A DNA stretch of 64,000 bases from Candidatus Babelota bacterium (GCA_003963225.1 RXKB01000004.1:248001-312000); one strand, 5' to 3'. Shown: positions 9,471 through 19,758, numbered from the stretch's first letter. Notes: generated from the sequence alone by a model not told the origin. Numbers and translations: made by a program.

Positions 9471-11071
9471 TTAAAAATATTTTTGTTCCAGAAAGAATTG
9501 GTAAAAGTCTTTTATTCGGTAAAAAAATAGTTGGTATTGATATTCAAAAATTACATATTTTTGCCGCTGTTGTCTATGCAAAAGGAACCTTGCAAAAAGT
9601 TGAACAGTTTTTGCAAATTCCTATTGAGCAAACAGATGATCAATCAGCTGTTAATCCTAAAGTTGCCGCATTAATACAATTAAAAAAAATGTTTGGGAAT
9701 TTTACTTTTCATACCAGTATTTCAAGTTCTTTTATTATTTATAAAGAGTTAGTATTTCCTTTTGCAGACCGAGAAAAAATTGAATTGGTTATTAAATACG
9801 AAATCGAGCCGCTATTACCCTTTTCGATAAATGACTCATTAATAGATTTTATAATTACCAAGCACGAACCAAACACCAATCAAGTCACTGTTTTGGCTGC
9901 GTGCATACAAAAACATCATATAGCAGAGCACTTAGCTTTGTTTACTGCGGCAGGCATAGAACAGGAGTTAGTAATGGTAGATCTTTTTGGTCTATATGGC
10001 TTATATAAAAATAATTATGCTTTGCTGAGTAATCAGACTGTAGTATTATTAGATCTTGGTATGTACACAACAAAAATTGCTTACATTCAAGACGGTTCTC
10101 TTACTATGATACGCTTTGTTAATCAAGGAATAGCACAAATATTAAAAAATACTGCTGAAAGAATACAAAGTTCTCAGCAGGAAATATATGATATATTAGT
10201 GCGTTTTGGAGTAAATGGACTAGATCATGAAGCAACTACCGCAGCGTTTAAAGAATCGTTTACGTTTATCATAGAAAAAATTCAATTTACTTTAAATTCT
10301 TACATGAGCAAACCGTTGAGTAAATCGCCACATACAATTTTGTTATACGGTGCAGGCGGTATGATTAAAAATATAACCGAGTACTTAGAAACTATTTTGC
10401 AATTACCTGTTAAGCTTTTTATCTTGGAATCAAGCAAAGAAATAGATATGCAATCTACTACTGTTCCTTTAGATGGGTTATACGCGTTAGGTGCAGCTAT
10501 ACAATCTGATTGCAATATCAATTTTAACTTATTAAAAGATAATTTTTCTAGAAAAGATTTTGGATTATTTATAAAACAAATCATCACGGGTGGCTGTTTA
10601 ATTATTGTTTTATTTACTATGCTCATGGGGCTTCATATTACTCAGGTTTCTAAGTTAAAAAAAGAACTTGATTCATCAACTCAAGAAGTTATACAAGTAC
10701 TTAAACAACAGTTTTCAAAAATACCAAAAGAAGAAACAAATCTTGATGAAATAATGGATATTGCAAATCAAGCAATTGTTAATGAAAAAGAGCTTTGGTA
10801 CGCTTTTTCTTACGCAAACCAGTCTAAGTTTCTGCATTATTTATTAGAATTGACTCAAAAAATAGATAAAGATGCATTAGGATTTGAACCTGAAAAAATA
10901 ACTATTACCGAAGGTTTATTAATACTTAAAGCACAAGTACGTGATTATGATGCTCTTAAATTACTTGAAAAAGAATTAAAAAGTTCCACATTATTTAGTA
11001 ATATCATACCTCAGGATTCACCAAATTTTACTATGCAAATACGACTATCTTCAGTTAATCAGGAGGCTTAA
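9467..11071 (+). CDS. GspL/PilM-like actin-fold protein with membrane anchor
   Basis: Probable inner-membrane platform component of the secretion system. The N-terminal two thirds are PilM/GspL-like with an actin-type fold: GKKIVGIDIQKLHIFAA (about 20-36), VVLLDLGMYTTKIAYI (about 194-209, a nucleotide-phosphate loop) and LLYGAGGMIKN (about 290). A membrane segment near 368-388 is followed by a short coiled coil and a ferredoxin-like region, as in GspL or a PilM-PilN fusion. The start is GTG in a GTGA overlap with the gspD stop codon. Whether it is called GspL or PilM depends on the partner ATPase, which is not in this window. The GspC PDZ neighbour favours type II secretion over a pilus. Confidence 0.82.
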   Translation: MIKNIFVPERIGKSLLFGKKIVGIDIQKLHIFAAVVYAKGTLQKVEQFLQIPIEQTDDQSAVNPKVAALIQLKKMFGNFTFHTSISSSFIIYKELVFPFADREKIELVIKYEIEPLLPFSINDSLIDFIITKHEPNTNQVTVLAACIQKHHIAEHLALFTAAGIEQELVMVDLFGLYGLYKNNYALLSNQTVVLLDLGMYTTKIAYIQDGSLTMIRFVNQGIAQILKNTAERIQSSQQEIYDILVRFGVNGLDHEATTAAFKESFTFIIEKIQFTLNSYMSKPLSKSPHTILLYGAGGMIKNITEYLETILQLPVKLFILESSKEIDMQSTTVPLDGLYALGAAIQSDCNINFNLLKDNFSRKDFGLFIKQIITGGCLIIVLFTMLMGLHITQVSKLKKELDSSTQEVIQVLKQQFSKIPKEETNLDEIMDIANQAIVNEKELWYAFSYANQSKFLHYLLELTQKIDKDALGFEPEKITITEGLLILKAQVRDYDALKLLEKELKSSTLFSNIIPQDSPNFTMQIRLSSVNQEA

Positions 11072-11076
11072 CCAAG

Positions 11077-11625
11077 ATGTTAATGACTTTTCTTGAACAA
11101 ATAATGCATGCAGACCAAAAGATTTTTAAAAAATACATAATCATTTTAATAAGTAGTATTATGATAGGGTTTGTATTCATTACCTGGCAATATTATACAA
11201 AAGTAACATGGTATAAAAAAAAAATAGTATTACTTAATTACGTTCGACAAGAGGCTCGTGAGCTCAGAGAAAAAATGGTTCAAGTCCAAACGCAACGGTC
11301 GCGAGTTAATACTATGCTTGAAGAAGAAGCTGATTTTAAAATTGCTGGTTATTTTAATAATGTATTGATAAATTTACATCTTATTGATAATAAAAAAATT
11401 GAAGAAACAAGCCAAATTAACCGTGAAGATAATTATCGTGAATCAGAGCTAATTACCACATTAACTAACTTGGATATGAAGCAGATAACAGAATTATTAT
11501 ATGAAATAGAGCAAAAAAAACGTATTTATATTAAGAAGTTAGAGATAGAAAAATCTAAAAAAAATAAAAATAAATTAGACGTTAATCTTATTATTGCTAC
11601 CTTATTACATAAAGAAATTGAGTGA
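11077..11625 (+). CDS. GspM/PilO-like small inner-membrane protein
   Basis: A 182-residue bitopic protein: short cytoplasmic N-terminus, membrane segment at about 20-40 (YIIILISSIMIGFVFITW), a charged coiled coil at about 50-90 and a small C-terminal domain with alternating hydrophobic residues. This is the layout of GspM and PilO, which dimerise with the GspL or PilN partner. Sequence alone is too divergent to name it; the call rests on layout and its place directly after the GspL/PilM-like gene (5-base gap, with AGGAGG at 11061-11066 in the end of that gene). Its stop codon overlaps the possible GTG start of the second secretin. Confidence 0.7.
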   Translation: MLMTFLEQIMHADQKIFKKYIIILISSIMIGFVFITWQYYTKVTWYKKKIVLLNYVRQEARELREKMVQVQTQRSRVNTMLEEEADFKIAGYFNNVLINLHLIDNKKIEETSQINREDNYRESELITTLTNLDMKQITELLYEIEQKKRIYIKKLEIEKSKKNKNKLDVNLIIATLLHKEIE

Positions 11626-14177
11626 TTGTGTTAAAAGATATATATATGAAATATACAAAACAAAAGCTTTTTTTTAAATACGTTTTTTTGTTAATAGTTT
11701 TTTTTAAAGCTTTTTTATTTGGAGTTGTTGTAGAAGATAATGATAATGGCATTTTTGTAAACATAGACTTTACTAACGAACCTCTTTTAAACATTGTTCG
11801 CTCAATTGCAACGGCAAAAAAATTGAATATTTTGCTTCCGCAAAGTGGCATTGATATTAAAGAAAAGATAACACTTAAATATCCAGAACCATTTAATATA
11901 GATGAAGCATGGAAATTAGTATTGACATTGCTTGATCTTTCTGATTATACAGTTTTACCAAAAAGTACTGGGCTCCAAATCAATAAAAAAAATGTAGACT
12001 CATTAAGGGAACCTGTCCCTTTGTTTGTTAACACACCGTTAAATGATCTGCCAGATACAGAAAACATTATTCGTTATTTATATTTTTTTTCAAATATTAA
12101 AGTTCCTGTAGAGCCTGATTCAGAAATGCAAGTCGCTTTAAAAGAGCTATTATCAACTACAGGAATGTTTAAAATAGATCAAACAGCTAATGCCGTTTTA
12201 CTTCAAGACAAGGCAGGTATTGTCAGTGCTCTTATATTGTTTATTCAGCAATTTGACCAGCCTGGATATCAGGAAAAAATAGAGGCTGTTCACCTAGTCA
12301 ATACTGAAGCAAAAATGATTGCTGATCTACTTAATGAATATATATTAAAAATAAGTAGCAATGAACCAATTAATAAATTACCTACTTTAGATAATCGAAA
12401 ACTTCCAGAAGGACAATTTTTTGGAAAAGGTACCAAAGTTATTCCTATTACTCACAATAATACTTTATTGTTGCTTGGTCGACCACAAGTGGTTGATAAA
12501 ATTAAAGACTTCATTTTAAATACATTAGATCAAGCAGAACAGCAAAGAGGAAAATCAATACTGCATGTATTGCCTTTGCAGTATGTGAATGCAGACCAAT
12601 TGGCACCAGTTTTACAGCGTATTGTCGATGCTTCTAAAAGTGGGGGCACCGGGCAGTCTACCGCTACTTCAGGCTCACCAATTAAAGGCGGCGAGCGTCT
12701 GTTTGATGAAATAATTATTAGAGCTGATAAACCCCAAAATAGTGAAGAAAGTAAATATTATGGTGGCAACAATTTAATAATTGCTTGTAGAAATGATGAT
12801 TTTGAACAAATTAAACAGTTAGTTTTACAAATTGACATACCACAACCAATCGTCCTTTTTGAAATAGTTATTGCTGACTTAACAATAGAAGATACTAGAA
12901 AATTGGGTACTATGATGCGTAATCCTGCAAATATGCTATTGCCAAGTAATATGAATATACAGTCAGCGCAGTTAGATTCGGGAATTCTGTTAGATAATGC
13001 TGCCAATCCAACAGCTAATCCAACAACGTTAGCCGTTGACTTGCTTGAAAAAGTAAACAGTAGCGACACAAACAGTGGAGTCAGTATTGCATCATTGGCG
13101 CAGACTGGTAGTACGCTTCTTTCTTTTAATGACAACGATGGTAAAACATGGGGATTGTTACAAGTGCTTAAAATGTTTTCTCATTCAAAAGTTATTTCAC
13201 AACCGCATGTGGTTACCGTTAATAATAAACCTGCATTAATTAGATTAGGCTCTGAAAGATTATTAGATGATGACACGACTGAAAGTAGTGGCGGATCTGC
13301 AATTATTAAGAAAAAAAAGGTAGAGGCTGTATTGCAAGTTGATATTACTCCACGCATTTCACCAGACAATACTGTAACACTACAAATCAAGGTATCTATT
13401 GATGACTTTTTGTCCCCATCTAATCCTACAAAAATAACACGTGAAGTTAGCACGAGTGCAAATGTTTCTTCAGGCAGTATATTTTCTTTAGGCGGACTTA
13501 CCAATTTAATTAATTCTACAGGTGTCAATGAAACACCAGGACTCAGTAAAATACCCGTTATAGGAAGATTATTTAGTAGAAAAAGTGATCAGACTATTAA
13601 AAATAATTTAACTGTTTTTATATCTCCAACTATTATTCAGCCAAGATTGCGTAAAGGTGCTAATACTTATACTAAGGATTGCATTGCATTAAATCAAAAA
13701 TTTTTAGATGATTCAGGGTTGTTTACGCAAACCAAAGATCCTATTACACGTTGGTTTTTTAAAAATAAAATTAACGCATTAGAAGATAATGAAATAGTAA
13801 AAAATATGGTCACAAAAGTAACCAGTAGTCCTAATTTAACAAAAGATTTTATAATAGAAAAGCCGGTTGTCGTGCCTCCTGTTAAAGACGCTAAAGCAAA
13901 AGATGTGCTACGCAATGAATTAAAAGATACAAAAAACAGTATAAATACAATATTAAACACAGCACATACGACAAAAACAAAACATGTCACCACACCAAAT
14001 AAAATTAATAATAAAAAATTGGGACACTATCCTACATCCAATACTATATCTTCAAAAGAAAATACAATTAGCAATAAAAAAATACAGATGTCTTTACATG
14101 ATCACGCTGAAATTTTAAAAGGCTTATTAAAAGATGCTGCTAATCCGTTTTTTGAGAAAGATTGCTCTGTGACATAA
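11622..14177 (+). CDS. Second secretin-family protein in the same operon
   Basis: Secretin paralogue of 851 residues. It has the same order of parts as the first: hydrophobic N-terminus, N0 domain (VNIDFTNEPLLNIVRSIA), N repeats including HVLPLQYVNADQLAPVLQRI, and a core with IVLFEIVIADLTIEDTRKLG and SLGGLTNL...ETPGLSKIPVIGRLFSR. The element LPDTENIIRYLYFFSN matches LPDSDEMIRYVYFIEN in the first secretin, supporting duplication. The GTG at 11622 overlaps the previous stop; an ATG at 11646 would give a neater signal peptide (MKYTKQKLFFKY...), so the start is unsure. The Lys/Asn-rich tail is about 130 residues. It overlaps the convergent enolase gene by 38 bases. Confidence 0.9.
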   Translation: MIVLKDIYMKYTKQKLFFKYVFLLIVFFKAFLFGVVVEDNDNGIFVNIDFTNEPLLNIVRSIATAKKLNILLPQSGIDIKEKITLKYPEPFNIDEAWKLVLTLLDLSDYTVLPKSTGLQINKKNVDSLREPVPLFVNTPLNDLPDTENIIRYLYFFSNIKVPVEPDSEMQVALKELLSTTGMFKIDQTANAVLLQDKAGIVSALILFIQQFDQPGYQEKIEAVHLVNTEAKMIADLLNEYILKISSNEPINKLPTLDNRKLPEGQFFGKGTKVIPITHNNTLLLLGRPQVVDKIKDFILNTLDQAEQQRGKSILHVLPLQYVNADQLAPVLQRIVDASKSGGTGQSTATSGSPIKGGERLFDEIIIRADKPQNSEESKYYGGNNLIIACRNDDFEQIKQLVLQIDIPQPIVLFEIVIADLTIEDTRKLGTMMRNPANMLLPSNMNIQSAQLDSGILLDNAANPTANPTTLAVDLLEKVNSSDTNSGVSIASLAQTGSTLLSFNDNDGKTWGLLQVLKMFSHSKVISQPHVVTVNNKPALIRLGSERLLDDDTTESSGGSAIIKKKKVEAVLQVDITPRISPDNTVTLQIKVSIDDFLSPSNPTKITREVSTSANVSSGSIFSLGGLTNLINSTGVNETPGLSKIPVIGRLFSRKSDQTIKNNLTVFISPTIIQPRLRKGANTYTKDCIALNQKFLDDSGLFTQTKDPITRWFFKNKINALEDNEIVKNMVTKVTSSPNLTKDFIIEKPVVVPPVKDAKAKDVLRNELKDTKNSINTILNTAHTTKTKHVTTPNKINNKKLGHYPTSNTISSKENTISNKKIQMSLHDHAEILKGLLKDAANPFFEKDCSVT

Positions 14178-15387
14178 GACGTTCTTCAATTCTTAGTAGT
14201 CTGTGGTATTTTGTAAGCCTTTCACCACGTAGTAGTCCGCCTGCTTTGAATTGAGATGCATTGCAGCCAACTGCCAAATCAGCAATAAAATCATCATCAG
14301 TTTCGCCTGATCTGTGAGATATTATTGCTTTATAATCATAAGTCTGAGCCAATTTTGCTGATTGAAGCGCTTCGGTAATGGTGCCTATTTGCGTAGGCTT
14401 AATAATTACGGCATTAGCTATTCCTTTTTCAATGCCTTGAGCAATACGTTGAGGCTGAGTCACAAAAAGATCATCGCCAATCAGTTGTAAGCTATTACCT
14501 AATTTATTGCTCATATTACTCCATCCATCCCAATCGTATTGACTTAGTCCATCTTCAATGGCATATAAAGGATAAGATAGCGATAAATGTTCATACCATC
14601 CTATCAGTTCATCTGCTTCAACCATAGTATTATTTAAATTATATAACCGTGTTGTAGGATCATACCAATATGAAGCAGCCATATCTAATGCAAGCATAAT
14701 GTGGGAAGTAAAGCCTAATGATTCAATCACCGTGCACAATAAATCTAACAATTGTTCTATATTGGTAATTTTTGGACAATAGCCACCTTCATCTCCAATG
14801 CTATTATCGAGATTTTTTTGTTGTAAAAGTTTACCTACTTGATTAAAAACAATTACAGCCATATGCAAAGCATCTTTAAATGTTTCTGTACCATATGGCA
14901 TAAATAAAACTTCTTGAATAGGGATTTTATTTTGAGCATGTAATCCACCATTAAAAATATTAAACATGCATAAGGGAATATATACCATTTCAATATCATA
15001 AAGATAAGCTATGCATTCGTATATTTCTAATCCCTCTGCCAGCGCCTGAGCCTTGCATGCCGCTGTACTTACAGCAAGCATGGTGCTTGCACCTATTTTA
15101 AATTTTTGTGGTGTATTGTCTAAATTAATAAGCATTTGATCTATTTCAATAAGATTTGGCTCCTTTCCTATAAGCTTTGGTGCAATCTCATTATTAATAA
15201 AAGTAATAGCATCATTGCTTGTATGCATTAATTCGCCAAGTTCATAAGCCTCCCCTGCTCCTTTAGATTTACCGTGAGGAACAGATGCTCGTACCCATTC
15301 ACCTGAGTTTAACATCATTTCACATTCTATTGTGGGTGTACATCGAGAATCATATATTTGGCGAGCAACAATTTTTTGAATTTTCAT
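14140..15387 (-). CDS. eno: Enolase (phosphopyruvate hydratase)
   Basis: Interconverts 2-phosphoglycerate and phosphoenolpyruvate in glycolysis. The active-site pieces are all visible: GGLHAQNKIPIQE (His and Glu), GDEGGYCP, ALDMAAS, AIEDGL, IGDDLFVTQ, IIKPTQIGT and SHRSGETDDDFIADLAVG, then the QFKAGG lysine near 385. The first catalytic loop reads DSRCTPT where most enolases have DSRGNPT, a small oddity. Length (415) is close to the family norm. The ATG at 15387 is followed by the usual KIQKIVARQIYDSR beginning. It is convergent with, and overlaps, the second secretin gene, leaving no room for a separate terminator between them. Confidence 0.95.
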   Translation of the reverse strand: MKIQKIVARQIYDSRCTPTIECEMMLNSGEWVRASVPHGKSKGAGEAYELGELMHTSNDAITFINNEIAPKLIGKEPNLIEIDQMLINLDNTPQKFKIGASTMLAVSTAACKAQALAEGLEIYECIAYLYDIEMVYIPLCMFNIFNGGLHAQNKIPIQEVLFMPYGTETFKDALHMAVIVFNQVGKLLQQKNLDNSIGDEGGYCPKITNIEQLLDLLCTVIESLGFTSHIMLALDMAASYWYDPTTRLYNLNNTMVEADELIGWYEHLSLSYPLYAIEDGLSQYDWDGWSNMSNKLGNSLQLIGDDLFVTQPQRIAQGIEKGIANAVIIKPTQIGTITEALQSAKLAQTYDYKAIISHRSGETDDDFIADLAVGCNASQFKAGGLLRGERLTKYHRLLRIEERLMSQSNLSQKTD

Positions 15388-15486
15388 TTTATCCTTTGTT
15401 TACTTTTATTAGACTAGTTAAACATACTTTACTAATACTCATCAAGAAACATTTAAAATAAAGATAGGTATACAGAATTTTTTATT

Positions 15487-15510
15487 AGTTTCAAAAATTG
15501 AAACTTTTTT
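15487..15510. other. Short inverted repeat in the eno/ankyrin divergent gap
   Basis: AGTTTCAA and TTGAAACT flank AAA, followed on the plus strand by TTTTT. It sits in the 284-base gap between the divergent eno and ankyrin genes, which otherwise holds only AT-rich sequence and presumably both promoters. It resembles a terminator but no gene ends there, so an operator or leader hairpin is also possible. Confidence 0.3.
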
Positions 15511-15671
15511 AAAAAAATAAAAATGTATATTGCAATTTTAAAATAAAAAATGATAGTATTAGGATAATATTATAGCTAATTACAATAGCGGTACTAATGA
15601 AAAAATATTATATAACAATGTAATACCAAACTGCATGATAAGTATGAAAAATAAATGTAGGAATTAAAAAC

Positions 15672-16097
15672 ATGAGTGTATCTATTTTTAACAAATCAAA
15701 ACATAAAAAAATTATTTTATTAATAGTAGTTATTTTTATAATTAAAGCTACTTATGCACGTAATCAGGATAATGCAAAACAGTATGCTGTTTTGTCTTTC
15801 TTTAAAAATCAGCTATTGCATCAGTTGTTGTTTAATGCTGCAATGACAGGAAATGAGCTTTTAATTATTGATGCTGTAAAACGTAATGCTCAATTAAATA
15901 TTCAAGATCGCAAAGGCTATACGCCATTAATAGTGGCTGTACTGAATGGGTACTACCATGTCGTTGAAGCATTACTGATGGCTGGAGCAATGCTATCTAT
16001 AAAAGATAATTCTGGACGAACAGCGTTAGATTACGCTTTGCAAAGCAACAATAAGAAAGTAGCAGCGTTATTACTCGAGGCTGCAAAAAATTACTAA
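15672..16097 (+). CDS. Small exported ankyrin-repeat protein
   Basis: A 141-residue protein with a hydrophobic N-terminal segment (residues 13-27, IILLIVVIFIIKATYA) that could be a signal peptide or anchor. About three ankyrin repeats follow: LLFNAAMTGNELLIIDAVKR, then GYTPLIVAVLNGYYHVVEAL with LLMAGA, then SGRTALDYALQSNNKKVAAL. Ankyrin repeats bind proteins and are over-represented in bacteria living in eukaryotic hosts. It is a single-gene unit, divergent from eno and convergent with leuS, ending before a perfect palindromic terminator. Binding partner and location are not shown by sequence; export is inferred. Confidence 0.85.
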   Translation: MSVSIFNKSKHKKIILLIVVIFIIKATYARNQDNAKQYAVLSFFKNQLLHQLLFNAAMTGNELLIIDAVKRNAQLNIQDRKGYTPLIVAVLNGYYHVVEALLMAGAMLSIKDNSGRTALDYALQSNNKKVAALLLEAAKNY

Positions 16098-16133
16098 AAA
16101 TATGCTGTCAAGGTCTTATCAATCCTTCATACT

Positions 16134-16179
16134 CCTAAAAAGAAAAGATGACTTTTAAAAGTCATCTTTTCTTTTTAGG
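16134..16179. terminator. Bidirectional terminator, perfect 46-base palindrome
   Basis: The left half 16134-16156 is the exact reverse complement of 16157-16179, beginning CCTAAAAAGAAAAGATGAC. It lies between the convergent ankyrin gene and leuS (33 bases beyond the leuS stop), and carries A/T runs suitable for termination in both directions. Confidence 0.8.
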
Positions 16180-16212
16180 ATGCAAAGGTTTTAATAGTAT
16201 AAAAACGTACAC

Positions 16213-18654
16213 TTATTCTTTAATCACAATATTTACTAATTTATTAGGTACCACAATAATATTAGTTATAGTTTTATTCTGTAACCATTTTACTGTTATT
16301 GTTTTTGCCTGTGCAATAAGTAGCTCTTTTTCAAGATTTTTGCTTACGGCAAGCGATGCCCGCATTTTTCCATTCACTTGAACAATAATATGTGCGCTTG
16401 TTTCTTCTAATAAACTGTTATCTACTATTGGCCATTGACACTCTGCTAACTTTTTATTACATAGTTTTTCAAGCAACTCACTAGTAATATGTGGCACAAA
16501 TAAAGAAAGCAAGGTTAACAATTTTTCTACTGTTTCTATTCCTAAAAGATGATCTTGGTCAATAGCAGTATTTAACCATTCCATACATGCAGATATAGCG
16601 GTATTTGGTTTAAATCTTTCTATGCGATCTTGCACATCATGCACCAAGCGGGCAAAACATTTTGATACTTCCACTTTTTGTTGAGCTTGAGGTATAATTG
16701 TTGTACGCTTTGTCAGATAATCATATAGTCTATTTAAAAATCGACGCATACCTTCAATGCCGCCATCTTGCCAAACAGCGTCCAGCTCTGGTGGTCCCAT
16801 AAACAAAATGTAAAGCCGCAAGACATCTGAGCCATATTTTTTAACAATATCATCAGGATTTACTACGTTTCCTTTAGATTTAGACATTTTTTCTATCAGT
16901 CCACTTTGTTCAGAATATTTAAGCACCATGCCTTGATTAAAAAGTTCTTTAAATGGTTCATCAAAAGGTACGTACCCCAAATCGTATAATACTTTTACAT
17001 AAAATCTTGCGTATAATAAATGTAAAATGGCATGTTCAATGCCTCCAATATACAAGTCGACGGGCAACCAGTAGGACATTTCATTTTTATCAAACGGTTT
17101 GTCGGTTAATGTTGGATTAGGATAGCGTAAAAAATACCAGCATGACCCTGCCCATTGGGGCATGGTGTTTGTTTCTCTTTTTGCAGGTGAAAAGCATTTG
17201 GGACATGAGGTATTAACAAATGATTCAATATCTGCAAGTGGAGACTGCCCTGTTCCTGTTGGTTCGTAGCGTTCCACCTGAGGTAATCTTACCGGCAGTT
17301 GTTCTTCTGGTACCGGTACTATGCCACATTTTTTACAATGAATTAGTGGAATTGGCTCTCCCCAGTAACGTTGGCGGGAAAATATCCAGTCACGCAGTTT
17401 AAAAGAAGTATGTTTTTTAGCAAAATTATTTATAACACAGTATTCTATAATTTGTTCACGAACCTCTTTTGCTCTTTTACCTGCAAAAGGTGCTGGTTCA
17501 AGTAAAATACCGTTGTTTGTATCGTTAAAACATTCTTCAAAATTTTTTACACGGGCTTGCTGCTCTTTTTCTTCAGGAACTAAAACCACTTTTAAAGGGA
17601 TATTATATTTTTTTGCAAATGCAAAATCACGAGTGTCGTGGGCTGAACATTTAATAATACCAGTACCGTAATCTGATAAAGCAAAACTAGCGACCCAAAT
17701 TGGCAAATCTCCATTACCAATAGGGTCAACAATATAAGTGCCAGTAAATATGCCAGAAAGCTCTTTTTCTTCTGCATTTCTCTTGCGATTATTAATAATA
17801 TTGGTACAAAAATCTACTATTTCTTGTTTGTTTGGTTGCTTTTCAATAAGTTTTTCAAGCAATGGATGATCAGGTGCAATTACTACAAAGGTATCTGCAT
17901 AAAAAGCTTCAAAATGAGCAGAAAAAGTTTCTATAAATAAGGATGAGTTTTTGACAGGAGCTGAAAAAATTAAGCCTTCACTTTTACCAATCCAGTTGCG
18001 TTGCATAGTTTTGACTTTTTCTGGCCAATTAAGGTTATCAAGTCCGTCAAGTAATTTTTGGGCATAATGAGTAATACGTAACACCCATTGTCTAATATTT
18101 TTAATTTCTACCTTGGCATTACATCGGTCACAGTATAAGTCAACCACTTCTTCATTTGCAAGCCCTGTTAAACAGGACGGACACCAATTAATTGGCATAT
18201 CAGCTTCGTACGCAAGACCTGCTTTGTACATTTGCAAAAAAATCCATTGGGTCCACTTATAATAATCAGGATCAGTGGTGCTTAGCTCTTTTGACCAATC
18301 GTAAATAGCAGCTAACTGATGCAATTGTTTTTTAAAATGAGCTATATTTTTATTAGTACTAGTTTCTGGATGAATACCTTTTTTTAGAGCATCGTTTTCT
18401 GCAGGCAGACCAAACGCATCCCAACCCATGGGATGTAGTACATTATATCCTTGTAACCATTTTAACCTTGCATATACATCAGATAGCACATACCCTCTCC
18501 AATGGCCAACATGCAGCCCAGAACCTGAAGGGTAAGGAAACATATCCAGACAATAAAATTTTTGTTTTTTTGTATCATTTTGCGTGTTACCGTCTGGTTT
18601 ATGTCGCCAAATATCTTGCCATTTTTTTTCTATAGATTCAAATTCATATGCCAT
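16213..18654 (-). CDS. leuS: Leucyl-tRNA synthetase
   Basis: Class I synthetase that charges tRNA-Leu. The N-terminus [16 protein letters not shown] is standard. The HIGH-type motif is HVGH at about 48-51 ([16 protein letters not shown]) and KMSKS lies near 589-593. A CP1 editing domain occupies roughly 230-420 ([20 protein letters not shown]). Cysteine pairs at about 160-180 (CPSC, CDRC) and 440-480 suggest zinc sites. The C-terminus has the [13 protein letters not shown] block. At 813 residues it is a typical bacterial length. It stands alone on the minus strand. Confidence 0.97.
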   Translation of the reverse strand: MAYEFESIEKKWQDIWRHKPDGNTQNDTKKQKFYCLDMFPYPSGSGLHVGHWRGYVLSDVYARLKWLQGYNVLHPMGWDAFGLPAENDALKKGIHPETSTNKNIAHFKKQLHQLAAIYDWSKELSTTDPDYYKWTQWIFLQMYKAGLAYEADMPINWCPSCLTGLANEEVVDLYCDRCNAKVEIKNIRQWVLRITHYAQKLLDGLDNLNWPEKVKTMQRNWIGKSEGLIFSAPVKNSSLFIETFSAHFEAFYADTFVVIAPDHPLLEKLIEKQPNKQEIVDFCTNIINNRKRNAEEKELSGIFTGTYIVDPIGNGDLPIWVASFALSDYGTGIIKCSAHDTRDFAFAKKYNIPLKVVLVPEEKEQQARVKNFEECFNDTNNGILLEPAPFAGKRAKEVREQIIEYCVINNFAKKHTSFKLRDWIFSRQRYWGEPIPLIHCKKCGIVPVPEEQLPVRLPQVERYEPTGTGQSPLADIESFVNTSCPKCFSPAKRETNTMPQWAGSCWYFLRYPNPTLTDKPFDKNEMSYWLPVDLYIGGIEHAILHLLYARFYVKVLYDLGYVPFDEPFKELFNQGMVLKYSEQSGLIEKMSKSKGNVVNPDDIVKKYGSDVLRLYILFMGPPELDAVWQDGGIEGMRRFLNRLYDYLTKRTTIIPQAQQKVEVSKCFARLVHDVQDRIERFKPNTAISACMEWLNTAIDQDHLLGIETVEKLLTLLSLFVPHITSELLEKLCNKKLAECQWPIVDNSLLEETSAHIIVQVNGKMRASLAVSKNLEKELLIAQAKTITVKWLQNKTITNIIVVPNKLVNIVIKE

Positions 18655-18891
18655 ATAACATGCCCTAAAAAAAGTGTTATGTATTCAATAAGTGTAAAAG
18701 ATTATAGGTTGTTTGCAAATTTTATCTATTACTGATTAGGTAATTACTCGTTATAGATCACTTTAATTTGCGTTTGCGGCTTGATTTTTGAATGGTTTTT
18801 TTAGAGCAGAAAATTTCTTCTTTTTATTTAAACTTTCAAGGAGCTCATTTTTGATTTGTTTTCGTATGGTAAAATATATATCCCAAGCTTT

Positions 18892-19182
18892 TTAAACTGA
18901 CAAACCACCTTTGCTAGCCAAAATAAGGATCATTTCCCTTTGCCGTTTTGTTAGAGATTGGCCATCATCATTTGCAGGTTGGCTGGAGTTTTTATTGATA
19001 GCACCTTTCCCAACAGGTTGTTCATCCTGTTCTTCAATCTGGACGGAATCTATGAACTGCGCACTCGGTCTTATTGGAACTGGAATTACTATATAATTGG
19101 TACTTGCGATTTTGGGGAATTCTAACGCATAGTTCGTATGGAACAGTGTAATAACTATTATCGGTAGCAAAAGCCTAATCAT
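18892..19182 (-). CDS. Small exported protein, possibly truncated by a stop codon
   Basis: A 96-residue frame beginning MIRLLLPIIVITLFHTNYAL, a signal-peptide-like N-terminus, then a polar linker and a Lys/Arg-rich C-terminus (LTKRQREMILILASKGGLSV). The frame stays open past its TAA for another 42 codons, to a TAA at 18763-18765, and that extension is coherent (KAWDIYFTIRKQIKNELLES and more basic residues). I infer the gene was once about 139 residues and was shortened by a nonsense change, or is decaying. No family is recognised. The remaining gap to leuS is plain AT-rich sequence. Confidence 0.5.
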   Translation of the reverse strand: MIRLLLPIIVITLFHTNYALEFPKIASTNYIVIPVPIRPSAQFIDSVQIEEQDEQPVGKGAINKNSSQPANDDGQSLTKRQREMILILASKGGLSV

Positions 19183-19254
19183 TAACTTTTTCCAATATTT
19201 TTAGACTAATGTATTAATATCAGCATATGCTAAATAGTTGTCTTTAAAAGTGCT

Positions 19255-19758
19255 TTACAGTTTTATCCCAAAACCGTCTAAAATTTGCTGTGCGTGCTTT
19301 TGAATATTGACGTGATTAATAATGTCTACTATAACACCTTTTTCATCTACTAAAAATGTAATACGTTTATTTGCAATCCATCCGCCAGCACAGTAATCAT
19401 TTAATACTGGCTTTGATGCTGTTAATAAATCAAAAGGAAGGCTATATTTTTCTTTAAAAGCCTTATGTTTTGCGGTACTGTCTTGGCTTAGTCCAAAAAC
19501 AACTATGTCATGCTTAGCTAGTTTTTCAAAGTCATTTTTAATGGCTTTAGCTTGTTTTGTGCAATAAGGTGAACCATCGGCAGGATAAAAAACCAACGCA
19601 ACTTTTTTACCTTTGCACAAGCTCAATGATCTTTGCTTTCCATGATCATCAATCAACACAAAATCTGGGGCTTTTTGACCGATATGCAATTTCGCTTGGG
19701 TAGATGAAAAAATGCTCAGTACGTATGCTATATTTTGAAATATGTTTTTTATAGGCAT
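19255..19758 (-). CDS. Peroxiredoxin, Bcp/AhpC-TSA type
   Basis: Thiol peroxidase reducing hydrogen peroxide or organic peroxides. The thioredoxin fold begins near residue 25 (IGQKAPDFVLIDDHGKQRSL) and the peroxidatic cysteine is Cys66 in YPADGSPYCTKQA. The usual Thr of the P-x3-T-x2-C motif is Ser here. There is no Cys five residues on, as in many atypical 2-Cys Bcp proteins, so resolution may use Cys127 or another thiol. The first 22 residues (MPIKNIFQNIAYVLSIFSST) are weakly hydrophobic and could be an export signal, which would place it in the periplasm; this is uncertain. Confidence 0.88.
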   Translation of the reverse strand: MPIKNIFQNIAYVLSIFSSTQAKLHIGQKAPDFVLIDDHGKQRSLSLCKGKKVALVFYPADGSPYCTKQAKAIKNDFEKLAKHDIVVFGLSQDSTAKHKAFKEKYSLPFDLLTASKPVLNDYCAGGWIANKRITFLVDEKGVIVDIINHVNIQKHAQQILDGFGIKL

